Positions 27,001-39,650 of a stretch of DNA of 64,000 nt are shown here, in pieces. The position numbers and the translations under genes were made by a program. Numbering within the stretch: the stretch's first letter is position 1; every line of letters starts with the position of its first letter. The notes under the pieces are model-generated. The model saw nothing but the letters and a program-made list of their open reading frames with translations. It ran no database searches and had not been told where the DNA came from. The DNA lies in assembly GCF_000189635.1 (NCBI RefSeq), contig NW_002476364.1:248001-312000 (forward strand), written 5' to 3'. Source of the stretch: Tetrahymena thermophila SB210. Lineage: Eukaryota > Ciliophora > Oligohymenophorea > Hymenostomatida > Tetrahymenidae.

Positions 27001-30000
27001 TATTTTCTAAAAAGAATTTAAACAAAAATTTATATTTTTTTAATTAGATTTGGTAATTCCTTGATATTTCTGTTTAAAAAGTAAATGCAAAAATGTTTTA
27101 AGGTGAAAGAGTTAATTTATAAGAATAAATGGTAAAGGACTATAATTACTATCATATTGATGCTTAAGTTGATAATAATTTAAGCGAAATTAAATACTAA
27201 ACATATGCAAATGAAACGGAGAAATAAGATCCCTCAATTTACAGAAAAAATCCAAATTTTTCAAATGCAGGTCAGGCATTAGGAATTAAATAATCTCACT
27301 CTCGAAACAATAGCTAAGATGTGCCAAAATTAAATAGGAACAAGAACTAATCTAAAAATTCACAAGAATAAGAGAAAGAAGATAACTGTAAAGAGATGCC
27401 TGTTAATGCTTAACATGAATATTTCTTACAGCAAGTCTATGAATCGCAGCAAATAAAAAAAGGAAAATCTTACAAAAAATATAAAAATGTTTTTCTCATT
27501 AGTAATCCTGCAAGTTTAAGTAAAGTATTTTAAAAATAAAATGTGAAAGTTCATTCATTTTAATATAAATTAATAGCTGAAATGAATTTAGAAAACGTTA
27601 TTTATCATTTTTACATGCACGAAAACGGTTGCAAAATCATGAAAGTATGGGCGACTAAGCTTGACATTAATGATTTTAGAATGTGCTCTTTACTGAAAAA
27701 CAAATAAATTTTGTTTGATATTAAAGATTGGCAAAATGTTGAAGAAGGAAACGAATAATATACTAATTAGTAAACAGAGGAAAAAGAAGAAGGTAATATG
27801 CTTAATAAAGATTTCATTAACTTTAATGACAATAATGAGTATGGATTTATGGATGATAACTCCTTAGACAGCGACGAATTAAATATTAATGAAGATTTTG
27901 ACCTATAAGGTAAGAATTTTGGATAAAATTTGATAGCAAATCAAGAGTAAGAATACAATGATGATCCTCACCCTGAAAAAACTAATTAAAATGTCAATTT
28001 AGACGAAGCAATTTAAGAAAATGATATTTAAATGCTATCATCAAATAGAGTTAATTAAAACTTTATTTTAGAATAAGATAGCATACTCTAAGAAAGCTAA
28101 AGAAAACCCATGGGATCTGAAGAGATGAAATTAAGGCATAAATAAGAAAAAATGATGAAAAAGAATTAAAAGAGAAAAAGAAAGGATTTACAGAATGGAA
28201 TGTCAAATCAAGATTAAATTTAAGTAAAGGTGTTTATTTTCTTTCTTTCATTCATTCATTATAATTTTTTTAATTCAATTCATTTTATTTTAATGTAAAT
28301 TTATAAAAAAATATCTTATTTGATTTTAGAATAGTATCAATTATATTTTAGATGAATTAAAGCATTTTTTAAAGAAGGAATTATAAGATATTTATTTAAT
28401 AAACTGATAAGGAATTTATTTTAGGGGGGAAAAAATATATATTAGAGATAAATGAGTTTTAAAAGAATTATTTGAAATAATATTGTGAAGAATGATAAAA
28501 TTATATTCAGATAATGGATAAAATAAAATTGAAATATTATTAAATCAAATTGAGAAGAGTGATAAAATCAAATTGAAATTAAAGATAAATAATATTTCAG
28601 AAGAATTATTAAATAATATTAAGAAGAATGATAAAATAATTAATTTAATATAAGAAAGTTTCATTAACAAAAAAGAATATCTATATTCAAGTTCAAATAA
28701 TTCAATTAAATAAATAATTTTTTGTTTTAGAATTAACATGAATTAATTATTTAGATGCATAATAAGATAGATAGATATAATTATGTTGAGAAGAATATCA
28801 ATCAATTAATAAATTTCTCAAATGAAACTAATTTTTTATTGAAGAATGAAAATATTTTGTATTAAAATATTAATAAATATTTTCTCTTAAAGAATAAGCT
28901 TTATACTGATGGTAATATTGGAGAACATGATTAGATTCTCGAAGAAAAGAAGAGATCGACAACAAATGAAAAAATTGTTGAAATTTAAGTAGAAAATAAA
29001 GACAGTAATAATAATAATAGCTAATAGTTAACTTTTTGGTAAAAGATGAGTAACTTCTTTTGCTGCAGAAGAAAGCAGTAGCCACAGTAGTAAACTTAAC
29101 AAAAAAGTATAGTGAAGGAAAAGCCCAAAGACTAAATTGGGTAGCAATAGCAATAAGAGTCAACATAAATAGAATTAAGTATATTTATTTTATTTCGTAA
29201 CAAACAAACAAATAAATAATTCAATTCAAAATTTTAAAATAAAAGAGCGTTAAATTGAAACATGGCCATAAGATGATTTTCCTAAAGGAAGAAAATGGGT
29301 TATACAAAATTATTAGTAGTGTCTCCGTACCTTTTTATATATATATTTATTTAATTATTTATTTAAATGTTTATTTAACAAATTTGAATTTTAATAATTT
29401 TATAAATTATAGCAATAACAATAACTGATAATTAAAATTAAAGACTTTATTAATACAATGACATGGAGCAGTAATACAAGTAAATAAATAAATTAATTAA
29501 TTAATATTTGATTTTTAAATCAAAATTTTAATTTTTGGTTAAATAAAAAATTTAATTAGCTTATTTAGGATGAACAATCTATACAATTTTATCGGCTCTG
29601 AGGCTGATTTGGAATATAATGACCTTAAATTTGCATTTATTACTTAACCTGATGGAGAAAAATTAATTAAAATACACATTAAGAATAAAAATTTTGTTTT
29701 TATGAATGACTTTTTATTCGATTTAATTGGTTTCTTCAGAACTCCCTTTAATGGCTCTGATGATATATTAAATAAGCAATTCTTTAGGTAACCTAAATAG
29801 AATAATTATCCTCCTATGATTATCAAAATTTAAGTAATTTTATTTTATTTTTAATGAGGTTTTTTAAATTTACATTTTCCCTAGGCTGAAAATTTCTGGG
29901 CTTTGATACTGGATAGTCTGAATAATCCAAGTAACTGTTTAGCTGTTAATCTTAATGCAGATTATCTTTAAGAATGGATTGGTGATAGTGGAATGGGACC

Positions 30001-33000
30001 AGGAAGTGCTTTAATGGTTCGTTTTTATTTTAAAAATGATAATGTATTTAATTATTTATTTATTTATAATTTAGGATATAAATATCGATTTAAGGAAACT
30101 GCTGACCTGTAATACAGATAAAATTTATCAAGATTTTGGTCAACATCTGAGAACATATTCTATTTCAACCATTAAAATTATTTAAAAGTATTTAAATGAC
30201 CAAGAAAATTAGCAAGGAAATAAGGATAAAAGCCCTATTTTAATTGATGATCAGAATTTAAACTCTTAAAATATTGAGTCATCTAACTAAATTTAAGATT
30301 AAAAATAAAACGATTTGCCAGCTGAAACTCCAAAGAAGAAACTTGCTTTCTTTTAGAAGAAGCCTATAAATCATCAACAAGCACCACCAAATTTAGTTAG
30401 AGAAGAAAGCTCGGAGTTGTAAAAAGAGATTCAAAAAGTCGAATTCAACACAAACTTAATCATTCCTTTTAAGATAAGGTTTAAGAACAGTTACATTATA
30501 AACTATTACAAGCTTAAAAGATAATATGAAGAAGAATATGCTTTGTAGTAAGAAAATATTTTACAAGATCTTTAAAAGTCACAGAGCTAAAATAGTAATA
30601 GTGAAAAGCTTCGATATACATAAAAGAATGGAGAAAAAACACCTTACACTCATTAAGAAATTGAGATTAGCGTTTTTAACAAGAAAGTGAAGAAATTCAG
30701 GAATTTAAATATAAGTATGTATTCTTTGAAATAGATAAGTACAATAACTTCCACAATGATGAACCCTTCTACTTATATTACCATATTCAAAGAAGAGGTT
30801 AACCCATTAAACAACCAGTTATCTGAGTCACTTTTCAAAGTAAGATGCATAACAGACGCTGATAAAGCATCATTTTTAAAGTAAAGTAAGAATTAAGATT
30901 ATCTCAAGCAATATGTGGTAAAATAAACTCTATTTAAAGAAATTTATTTTAAGTATTTTCAATATTTCAAAGCCAACACGCTTAACAAATGATGAGATTT
31001 AGCAATTCTAAAAAAACCCTGAAGAAAAATGCATCGGATATTTAAGAGTCAAGTTAAAAAGATTCAAAATAGAGGCTTTTAAAAACTATTTTGGAAATCA
31101 AACTATGAAAATTAAAATATCTAATTTGATTCTTAAAAAGATATCCAAAGGTGAAAATTCCAGCATGGGCTTAAAGGGATAGCTTAAAATTAAATATTAC
31201 AACAAAAGGTTTATTTTTTATTTAATTAAAATGAATATCATTGGTAAATTTTATTTTGATAACTATAGAAAAGGTTTTTATGAGCCATTTTTAGAACCTT
31301 GGATTTTCCATGTTCAAAACTAAAAGGTAGACTCAGATTAAAATTTACAAGTGTGCAACTACGAAGATAAAAATAAAGAAAATGAAAGTGAATTCAAAGA
31401 GTTAGAGAGCGTTCTCAGTCATAGAGTAAAAAACAAACTCATTCATTACTTTTTATTTATTTAAATTTTTTCTAAATTAGAATTCACTAAATATCAATTT
31501 GAGTACTGCATTCATAGAAACAGCTATTGAAGCCAAGAATGCATTCGGATAAACCAATTAAAAGTTGCGTCCATACAATATCGTGAACAAATTAGGCTTT
31601 GGATTACTTTTCTTATTGGGAGAAAATAAAAAGATTTACATGGAAGATCTAATTTTATAAATAGTTAGTAACAATGAAGAAAAGGAATATCTTCCTCACA
31701 CTCAAAATGTAGAAGATAAAGGAAGACAAATCAAAAAAATAAAAAATTTATTTGTTAACTTTATAATATTAAAGCCATAAAAAGAGAAACAAATCCAAGA
31801 AAGAATTGAGCTTTACATTAATGGTCTTGCTGCAGAAATGAAAAGAATAAAGTCAAATAACATCCCCTTAAAGTCAACTATATTTAATAATAAAAGCGCC
31901 AATTATTTTTCTTACACTAATAACACTAATGCAACTCATTCTTCTACTTATGTAATACAAGATTCTATTCAGGGGTTAGATAAAAAATAATCTAATATTG
32001 AGTCTGTCAACCTTAATCAAAAGGAGCAAAAATTCAAATAAAAGATTTTAATTAGCAAGAATTTTAGTGATTTCAGGTAAATTCTATTTTTTGTGTATTT
32101 TTTTCGACTTTAATTTTAATAATAATTAGAACCATCAATAGGGCTTCTTTGGATAGACTGGGCAAGCAATTCTTCTAGTTAGAGAATTTAAATGCTCAGC
32201 ACTTTAACACAAACAAGCAAGACAGAAACAAAATATTAGAAAAATATAAAGATATTAAAAACTTACTTCATCAAACTGATAAGGATTTCTTTGTTGTTGA
32301 CGTTTCTCTAGATTCAGGAGTTGGAAGAAAGCAGATCACTCTACAGAGTTCCGTTACTATTTTTAACAATCTGAATAAGGAAGTTATTGTTGGATTTTTG
32401 AAGAGAAAAAAGAGCGAATAGATTATATTTGAGGAAGATATTTAGCTTCAACATCAAAAATCTGGAAAATATAAAGAATAACCCGTAATCAGTAAAGAAA
32501 AAAGGAGATACATCTAATTGGACATGTACAAAATTCAGCCATACTAATCCTTACCCATTCCTTATAATTTTCTTTCTGAAAAGAGAGATGTTTTTTACTG
32601 TATGGTGCCTGATAGTGATAAACATAACATGCCTAATAACCACAAGTACATTTTAAGCTATTTATTATTTTTAATTAAATAATATTTTTTTAAAAGCAAA
32701 AGCAAAAGCCATGTAGAGCTAATAAAACAAATTATAGTGACAACTGATAAACATGGTGTACAAGATGTAGAGTAAATGGATCAAATTGATGAAGAAATAA
32801 TGGATATAAAGTTATTTAATATACATGATTTCATTTAGCCTTATTCTACCTTTTCTGATTATGATCAAGTAGATGACCTTAAATTGAATGATATTATTGG
32901 AAAGCCTTGCTTAGAGTTCGAAAACGAAAGGTTTGGCAGATTGATTCTCAGACAAAATTTTGAATTGAAATAAAATAAGTTCATCGAAGAAAGTAATTAA

Positions 33001-36000
33001 CATTTAAATTCTGTATTCTAAATAAATGTCATCAAAACGAAATGGCCAGTGTAAAACATATCTGAAAAAAGCTAAATGTACTGCTATGAAACTTCAATTG
33101 TATTAAATCCATTCTTGAGAATTATAAATTAGACTATTTAAGAAATCAAGATAATAGTTGGAGATTAGGATAAAACATTAGCACCAGGTGAGACACTCAT
33201 ACCTTATAGCATAGATTTCGTCAAGGCATAATCAATCCTCATCTATTAAGAGCCTTCAAACAAAGTTGAATTCAATCCTTTCACTAAAAAGCTTAAAGAT
33301 TTTGTCAAACTAGAACCTTGCTAGCTTTCTGACCAAATATATCCACTTTGCTTAAGCCTCGAATACACAAAAATCTCAAAGCAATCAAGAGTTGTAGTCA
33401 TTTACTGCCCTTACATTATTTTTAACCGAACTGGATTAGATTTATACTACAAAGAATTCTAAAAAGATTTTTAGGTCAAGAAAAATCACTTTGAAAAGAA
33501 AAAGATTAATGGTGAAAACAAGCCCAATGCCCAAAATGAGAATAGCAGAATTTCAATTAATCAAGCATAAAAAGAATCTCTTCAAATGTTTTGCCCTTCA
33601 AACAAATTTAAGAAACTTTCGATTGGTATTTTCTACAAATCTCCTTACACAATTAATTGGTCATAATAAATATCGTTCACTTAGAAAAACCACGTTGGCA
33701 TACAGCTTACGTCAGACAGCAACAGTGTAAAAAACTTATTTAAAACTTTTTATTTTAAAATACAAATTTAATTAAAAATTAATTTGTAGCTCTATGAAGT
33801 AAATGTTAATCTAAGCTAAGGAGTAGGTGAACTCTCAAAGACAGAAATGATAATCATAACTCCAAAATATTACTTTTACAATTAGACAGAACACACAATT
33901 GTAGTCTCTTAAAAAGTCCCAATCATGCAAGACTCTGTCTTCTAATTAGACTAAGGATAAATTCAACCCTTTTTCTGGATGCAAAAGGATGGCCAACAGA
34001 TCATCTATTTGTCATTTTTCTAAGACTTAAAGAATCCTAAGTTCTCTAATCCATTTAAAATTGATGAAGTAAATAAAATATTCAATATTAAATTCAATAT
34101 ATAAATATTATAAATTCATAGATCAACACATTTGCTGTAAAAGTTCCTTATAAAGATGAATCCTAGCAGCAATAACTTAACAGTCTAAATGGCAGTGATA
34201 GCAAGTATAAATACAAGTTAATTACGATCAGTATAACCCAAATGAATGGTGTGTTTTGTGTAAGGTTTTTAGAAAAAGGATAGCCTCCACCATATGTGAT
34301 ATTTAACAAAGTAAATTATTAAATATTATTAAAATCAATCAAGGTGCTTATATTTAAATTAAACAATAAAGACTAATCACGAAATATTTGTACAACAATA
34401 TATTCCTGAGTTTGTAAAAACATGCTGCAGCAAAAAGAGAAACCAGCTTACTTCAGAAAAAAAAGTATATATTTTTAAATGTTTGAAATATTAATTTGAA
34501 TAATTTTTCTATATAACACAGGTCATCTTCCCAAAGTAAAGAATAGTGTTTACCTGGGATCATTGGAATATTGATTTCGATAAATAACTGAGTGTGGAAA
34601 TAGATACAAACCAGAAAACCTACAACTTAGAAAAGCTTAAAGACTATGAGCCTATTTACTTGTAGAAGGTAGATGATAGAGGAATGCAGAAAGATAGTGA
34701 TCCAAAGAAAAAAATACTTTACAAGAAAGGATATCTATTGGTGTGTGATAACTTTAAAGATTAGTTCGAAAAATACTTCTGCATCTTAAATATCTACAAA
34801 TAAAAGCTAAAATTATACATTAATAAAGAAAAAATATCTAATATTGACCTAGTATATGCTAAACTAGAAATAAGCAGAGAAGGATTTGACATAATAACCA
34901 TAAAATAAAAAAGATTAAACATTAAGTAAGCTGAAGACTCTAATAAAAACAGTTTATTCGATTGGTATATCTCAATTTATAACTCCATACAAGTAAATAT
35001 GCCTGATAAAGTAGACTTTAAAATAGAGCCTAGAAATGGAACTATGGTAAAAATTTTACAATAAATCTATGAATTATTTTTAATTCTCTTTTGTATAATA
35101 AAATAGGAAATTACTTTTTATCAGTAGAAAAAGTATTTTGAAAATGAAAAAGGAAATAATTCAAACAGTAAAAAAGGATTCTTAGACTTAGATGAAGATG
35201 GAGTTCCCTATCAAGTTGATCATCTAAATTATCAAGTAATTTATTCAATAATTCAAAATTTTTTTAAAAATTGAAACAAAAAATAAAATACAACAAAAAA
35301 ATAGCATATAAATGTTAAAGTTTTTATATTAGGAAAATTAAGAAAGTTTTTTGAAATATTTTTTTTTAAATTTGAAGAAGATTTATTTACAAATATTTTT
35401 TGAAAAATTTCTTATCACATGATTAAATAAAATAGTTTAGCATAAAAAATATGATTGGCATTAGTATTATAGACGATATGACTCAAGAGTTATTTTCTGT
35501 TTCTCTTAAAAACCTAAGCTTGGTATATCAAGTTGTTCAGAAGTGGATAAAAGAGGATGATGAAATTGATGTAGCTTATAATTAGTAGCAGGCTGAGTAA
35601 AAAAATCAAGAATAGTTAGAAATTTTGTAGTAAGTTTAATCTCAAAAAAGATAAATTATTAAGCATGTAACAAAAAGCTTCTTCTAGTTTAGCTTAGAAA
35701 ACATATTCATTAATAATTAAGATATATCTAAAAGCTAATACCCAGTCATATTTGCTTCTGATACAAAAAAAGTAATTTTTTTCAATTTAAAAATAATAAA
35801 TATTCAGAGTTAAAAACTAATCTTGTTCTCAAACATTTTTAGCGAATAATTTTTAACTCAAAAATAAAAAATTTATTAAATAAATTATTTTTTAAAATTG
35901 ATAGACTGGTGAGAAACCACCTCCATTCATTTTTATATCAACTTAATGGAAAAATGTGAAGAATATTTATGAAGAAGAGTAACCCATTAAATATGAATAA

Positions 36001-38107
36001 ACTTAGTAAATGAATACAGAAATGGAGAAAAGTGGAGTTTTATTAAGCAATAAACTGGATTAACAAGACAATAAATCAGATTATAAAAAACATGGTGAGC
36101 TATAAAGCGATGAAAAAGTTTAACTCTATCAAAAAAGTGGAGTTTTTACTAAGGCGTTAACGATGTAAAAGTATAGAACAGTCAGCCTTGATAATGAAAA
36201 CTAGGATGATATTGATAATGCTTCTGCTGTCTAAGGAGATTAGTCAGCTTAAAAAGTAGTTCAATGGATAAATAATCTGCAAATATACTTTGATCACTTT
36301 GAAATACGTATTGACTAATAAATTATTTAAACAATTATGGGATTTAACACATAATTAAGTTAAGCACTTTACTCTGATAATGAAACTAAATCATAGGAAA
36401 TTTATGAAATTTTAGAGAAATTAAAATAAAAAACAATTGACCAGATTTTACTTGATAACATTGAATCAGGTGTAGAAAACATGAAGAAAGCAATTTACAT
36501 TAAAAATTTATCTATACAGCCAATTAATTTCTGTCTCACTCTTAATCTTGCAGGAGCAGATAACGCCTTAGGTTCTGATATCTTTTCTGTCCCCTTGGCT
36601 ATATTTTAAGAATTTGGTAATTTAAATTTCCAAATTTTTTTTTAATATTAAATTTATATTTAATTAAAAGGTCTTGAGCTTGTTGCAATTGACTAAGCGA
36701 GCATTAGTCTAAATGCTTTAAATTAACAGCATTTATATGATACCTTCTCTTCAATATAGTCAAGAATACAAAAGCATTATATCAGCTAATTCTTAACAGA
36801 AATTTACAAAATTTTTGGTAGTTTTGAAGCTATAGGTAATCCTGTCAAACTTGTCAAAAATATATCTTCTAGTGTATCTAAAATGATTTATAATCCCCTT
36901 AAATCTCTATAACAAGGTAGAGGTGCCTAGGCAGTAGGTGATCTAGCTACTGGAGCTATTTCATTGGTTTAAAACTCAATTTCAAGTATTTACAAGGCAG
37001 CAAGAAATATTTCAGGTAATTCTTTAAAACATAGAATCATAATTTATCTCAATAAGAAAAATTTGTTTAATTTCAAATAAATCCTTTCTAAAAATTATTA
37101 TTTATTTCAAATTTTTTTTAGGATTTATCATGAGAGTCATATCCAAAATTACATTCCACAAGCAATACTTGCAAGATAGATCGATAAGGGTTAACAGATA
37201 AATCAAAAATATCAAAGATGGATTTTAAATTGGTAAAAATTCAACTTCCATTTTTAATGAAATGTGTTAATTGAACCTTTTATTGCATAAATTAATTAGG
37301 ATGTAAGAACTTTTTGCTTATCCTTTGGGACACTGTTTATGGAATAATTTATATACCTCTTGAGGGTTGTAAAAAGAAACATATATTTGGTCTTATCAAA
37401 GGTATTTACACTGCTTTTGTAAGTATTTTCATTAAGCCTACTGTAGGAATATATGATTTTTTGATCAGCATCTTTGATGTAATTTATTTAGCCTTTAAAT
37501 AGATAAACATTTATTAAATTTGGTTTATTTATATATTTCTAAAGGGATTAGTAAATTCTGCCATTTATGAAGAACATATCATGGAATATAGAAGCAGACC
37601 TCCAAGAATCTTTGAAACTCAAAAAATTACTAATTTTGAATATAAGAATGCAATAGGGAAAGATATTCTCCTTAGAGTCAAGCAGTAGCCAAAAAGCTAT
37701 GAGTCAATAAAATATTATGATTAAATACAAGTCTCTAAAAATAAATTCGTCGAAATCATTTTAACAGACATAAGGCTGGTTTGTGCATAGGTAAATATTA
37801 ATTAATATTAAAAATAATTATAATACTAATCAATAATTAAAAGAAAAACTCCTCTTTAGATTACCAAAAAGTTCAACTGCATAAAATAAAATATATCGAG
37901 TACAATTAGAAAAAGAAATATTTCAGATTCTTTTACGATGTGCCTGTCAAAAATATATTAAAATGTTGCAACAGAAATAATATATAAACAAAAATAAGAT
38001 ACGAAAAATTCGATAATTAAGAAAAAGCCAATGAAATGATAAGGTACTTGCAGGAGCACTACAAATAATAAAAAATCCCAATTAAGATAGACGTAAAAAA
38101 TGGCTGA
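18026..38107 (+). CDS. VPS13: VPS13-type bridge lipid-transfer protein, giant multi-exon gene
   Basis: VPS13 proteins are rod-shaped lipid conduits at membrane contact sites. About 40 exons, 5,080 residues: 18026-18076, 18154-18214, 18323-18453, 18516-18806, 19157-19333, 19405-19795, 19853-20454, 20590-21043, 21102-21552, 21679-23540, 24326-24567, 24621-24888, 24947-25887, 25948-26065, 26847-26986, 27048-28229, 28558-28690 (tentative), 28771-29178, 29246-29326, 29413-29479, 29569-29833, 29885-30016, 30075-30917, 30973-31208, 31269-31425, 31481-32076, 32130-32645, 32697-33726, 33790-34068, 34122-34310, 34372-34464, 34522-35046, 35107-35235, 35436-35771, 35905-36616, 36671-37015, 37122-37232, 37300-37478, 37545-37790, 37844-38107. 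Marks: chorein end VDVGFWDGQFTLKNLELRRE and ITIPWKS; WWQYA; GFYEPFLEPW (about 3,180); VAB/SHR-BD blocks YPLCLSLEY and PYIIFNRTGLDLYYKEF; PPYVIFNKTNHEI; IGISIIDD (about 4,355); the glycine-spaced C-terminal helices (FGSFEAIGNPVKL) and a basic, PH-like end. Acidic N/Q-rich inserts lie in exons 10, 13 and 16. The usual RYED motif after exon 4 was not found; intron 18807-19156 may hide an exon. Confidence 0.93.
26066..26846 (+). repeat. 24-bp minisatellite inside a VPS13 intron
   Basis: From about 26200 to 26790 the intron is built of roughly two dozen diverged copies of a 24-nt unit close to AACATTTTTATTGAAATTGC plus CATT, interrupted by a few TATATA-like breaks. The unit is a multiple of three, so it gives accidental open frames on both strands (isoleucine-rich peptides). 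The + frame entered from the preceding exon hits a TGA before the array, so this is an intron, not a coding repeat. Confidence 0.85.
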
Positions 38108-38758
38108 TTTCTTAATTTAATCATTAATAATTTAATTATAAAAATAAAGTTTTGGTTTTGTTTTGTAAATAATTTATTTGTTTGTTTGTTTATTTTAAAA
38201 TATAAAGAAAAAATCATTTTTATTTGAAATTATCTATCTTATTATTGATCAATTACTTCATAAATTTACTTGCATGAATTTGCTTTGATTCATTTTGTCA
38301 ATGAATCTATTTCCTACTCTCTATTCTTCACAGTGATTAAGTATAGTTTCACAAACCATTTAGACAAGTACTTCACATAAAGATAAATAAAATAAAAACC
38401 AAATAAAACTTTTTAAAAATGCTAAGTAAGTTCTTAATTAAAATTAAAATAAATGAATGATTGGATGATAGATTACTTATAAAATTTATAAATTTCTATA
38501 TTTTTTCTTTACGAATAAATGCTAAGGACTATTAAATTAGCAACTATTTTCCTATTTGCTATTATTTGAGAAATGAATTTGAATTTAAATAATAACTACA
38601 TTTTTTAAAACCTGCTTTTCTTGCACTAAAAATTTGATTTGTTTTTAATTGTTATTTTGTTTTGAATAATTTTATAGAAATTTCTATTTAATAATTAAAA
38701 GCTATCTATCTATTAAGAGCAATAATTAACAAATTATATTCTAAGATATACTAAAAGA
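38108..38758. other. intergenic, AT-rich
   Basis: Contains the presumed 3' flank of VPS13 and a TTTGTTTGTTTGTTTA run near 38180. No gene seen. Confidence 0.6.
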
Positions 38759-39650
38759 ATGGAGTTTTTTAAAAATTAAATGAACTAAATTAAAATGGAG
38801 GTGTTTAAAGTCATCTTCACTAAAAAATTTGTAAGAAAAAATAGAAAAATGATTGTGTTTGGGCTTATGCCTGCCATACTCTTTTAAGTTTTATATGTGA
38901 ACAAAAGATATTCTCTATATAATCAATATTTGCTCAAAGGATACCTTTAGAATTCCACTTTAACTATAAACAATATAGAAACAGAAGGTCATGAACAAAG
39001 AATAATATCTAAATATTAGTAATAAAACTTACCTCGTTGATTTAACTAACTTTAAATTAGAATCAAATCAAACCATAGATACTAAGAAATTAATATTTTT
39101 TAATTGTGCATTTTATTCCAAATATTGTTTGTCTCAATTAGGATATAAAATCTTCGTTTATCAATTAGATTACTAGAATATGAAAGAAAATTTAAAATTA
39201 AATTCATATTTATGTTGTATTTATTTATTTTTTTTATACTTTCAAGAGTTGTTGTTGCTAAAATTCTTTATGCAAAACTTAAAAAAATGTTATTTTGTCT
39301 ATTTGAATATCAATTTAGAAAACCTTGATAATTAATTAATTTGTGATATTTTCTTAAGCTAGAAATAATCTCAAGTAAAAGCTAGCTATGATAAGAATAT
39401 AATATTTTATACAAAAATTAGTTAAGCTTTTAAAGATGAAAAAATTGCATATTTTCTACTAAAAAATTAGAATATTTAATAAATATTGCATTTAATGATT
39501 TGTTTTTAGCTAGTAAAACTTATCATTTTTATTTCTACTTCAACAAAAAAGATTAAAAATTCTTAAATACTATTTTCTTTTTTTGGTAAATTTGATAATA
39601 ATTAAACAAACAAACACAATTCAAAAAAAGATATTTTTTTATCACAATTA
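38759..39650 (+). CDS. open frame upstream of the endonuclease domain; N-terminal extension or separate gene
   Basis: ATG 38759 (38780 or 38795 also in frame) opens a short exon ending at 38896. A 43-nt GT-AG intron (38897-38939) would join it in phase to a frame with no TGA that runs straight into the endonuclease domain at 39651. Read this way the extension is about 280 residues. It has one hydrophobic segment (MIVFGLMPAILFQVLY) near residue 35 and another cysteine/leucine-rich one (YLCCIYLFFLY). The first half looks coding (VDLTNFKLESNQTIDTKK); the last 60 codons look more like non-coding AT-rich DNA. It may therefore be a separate small membrane protein or partly intronic. I do not recognise a family. 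Confidence 0.35.
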
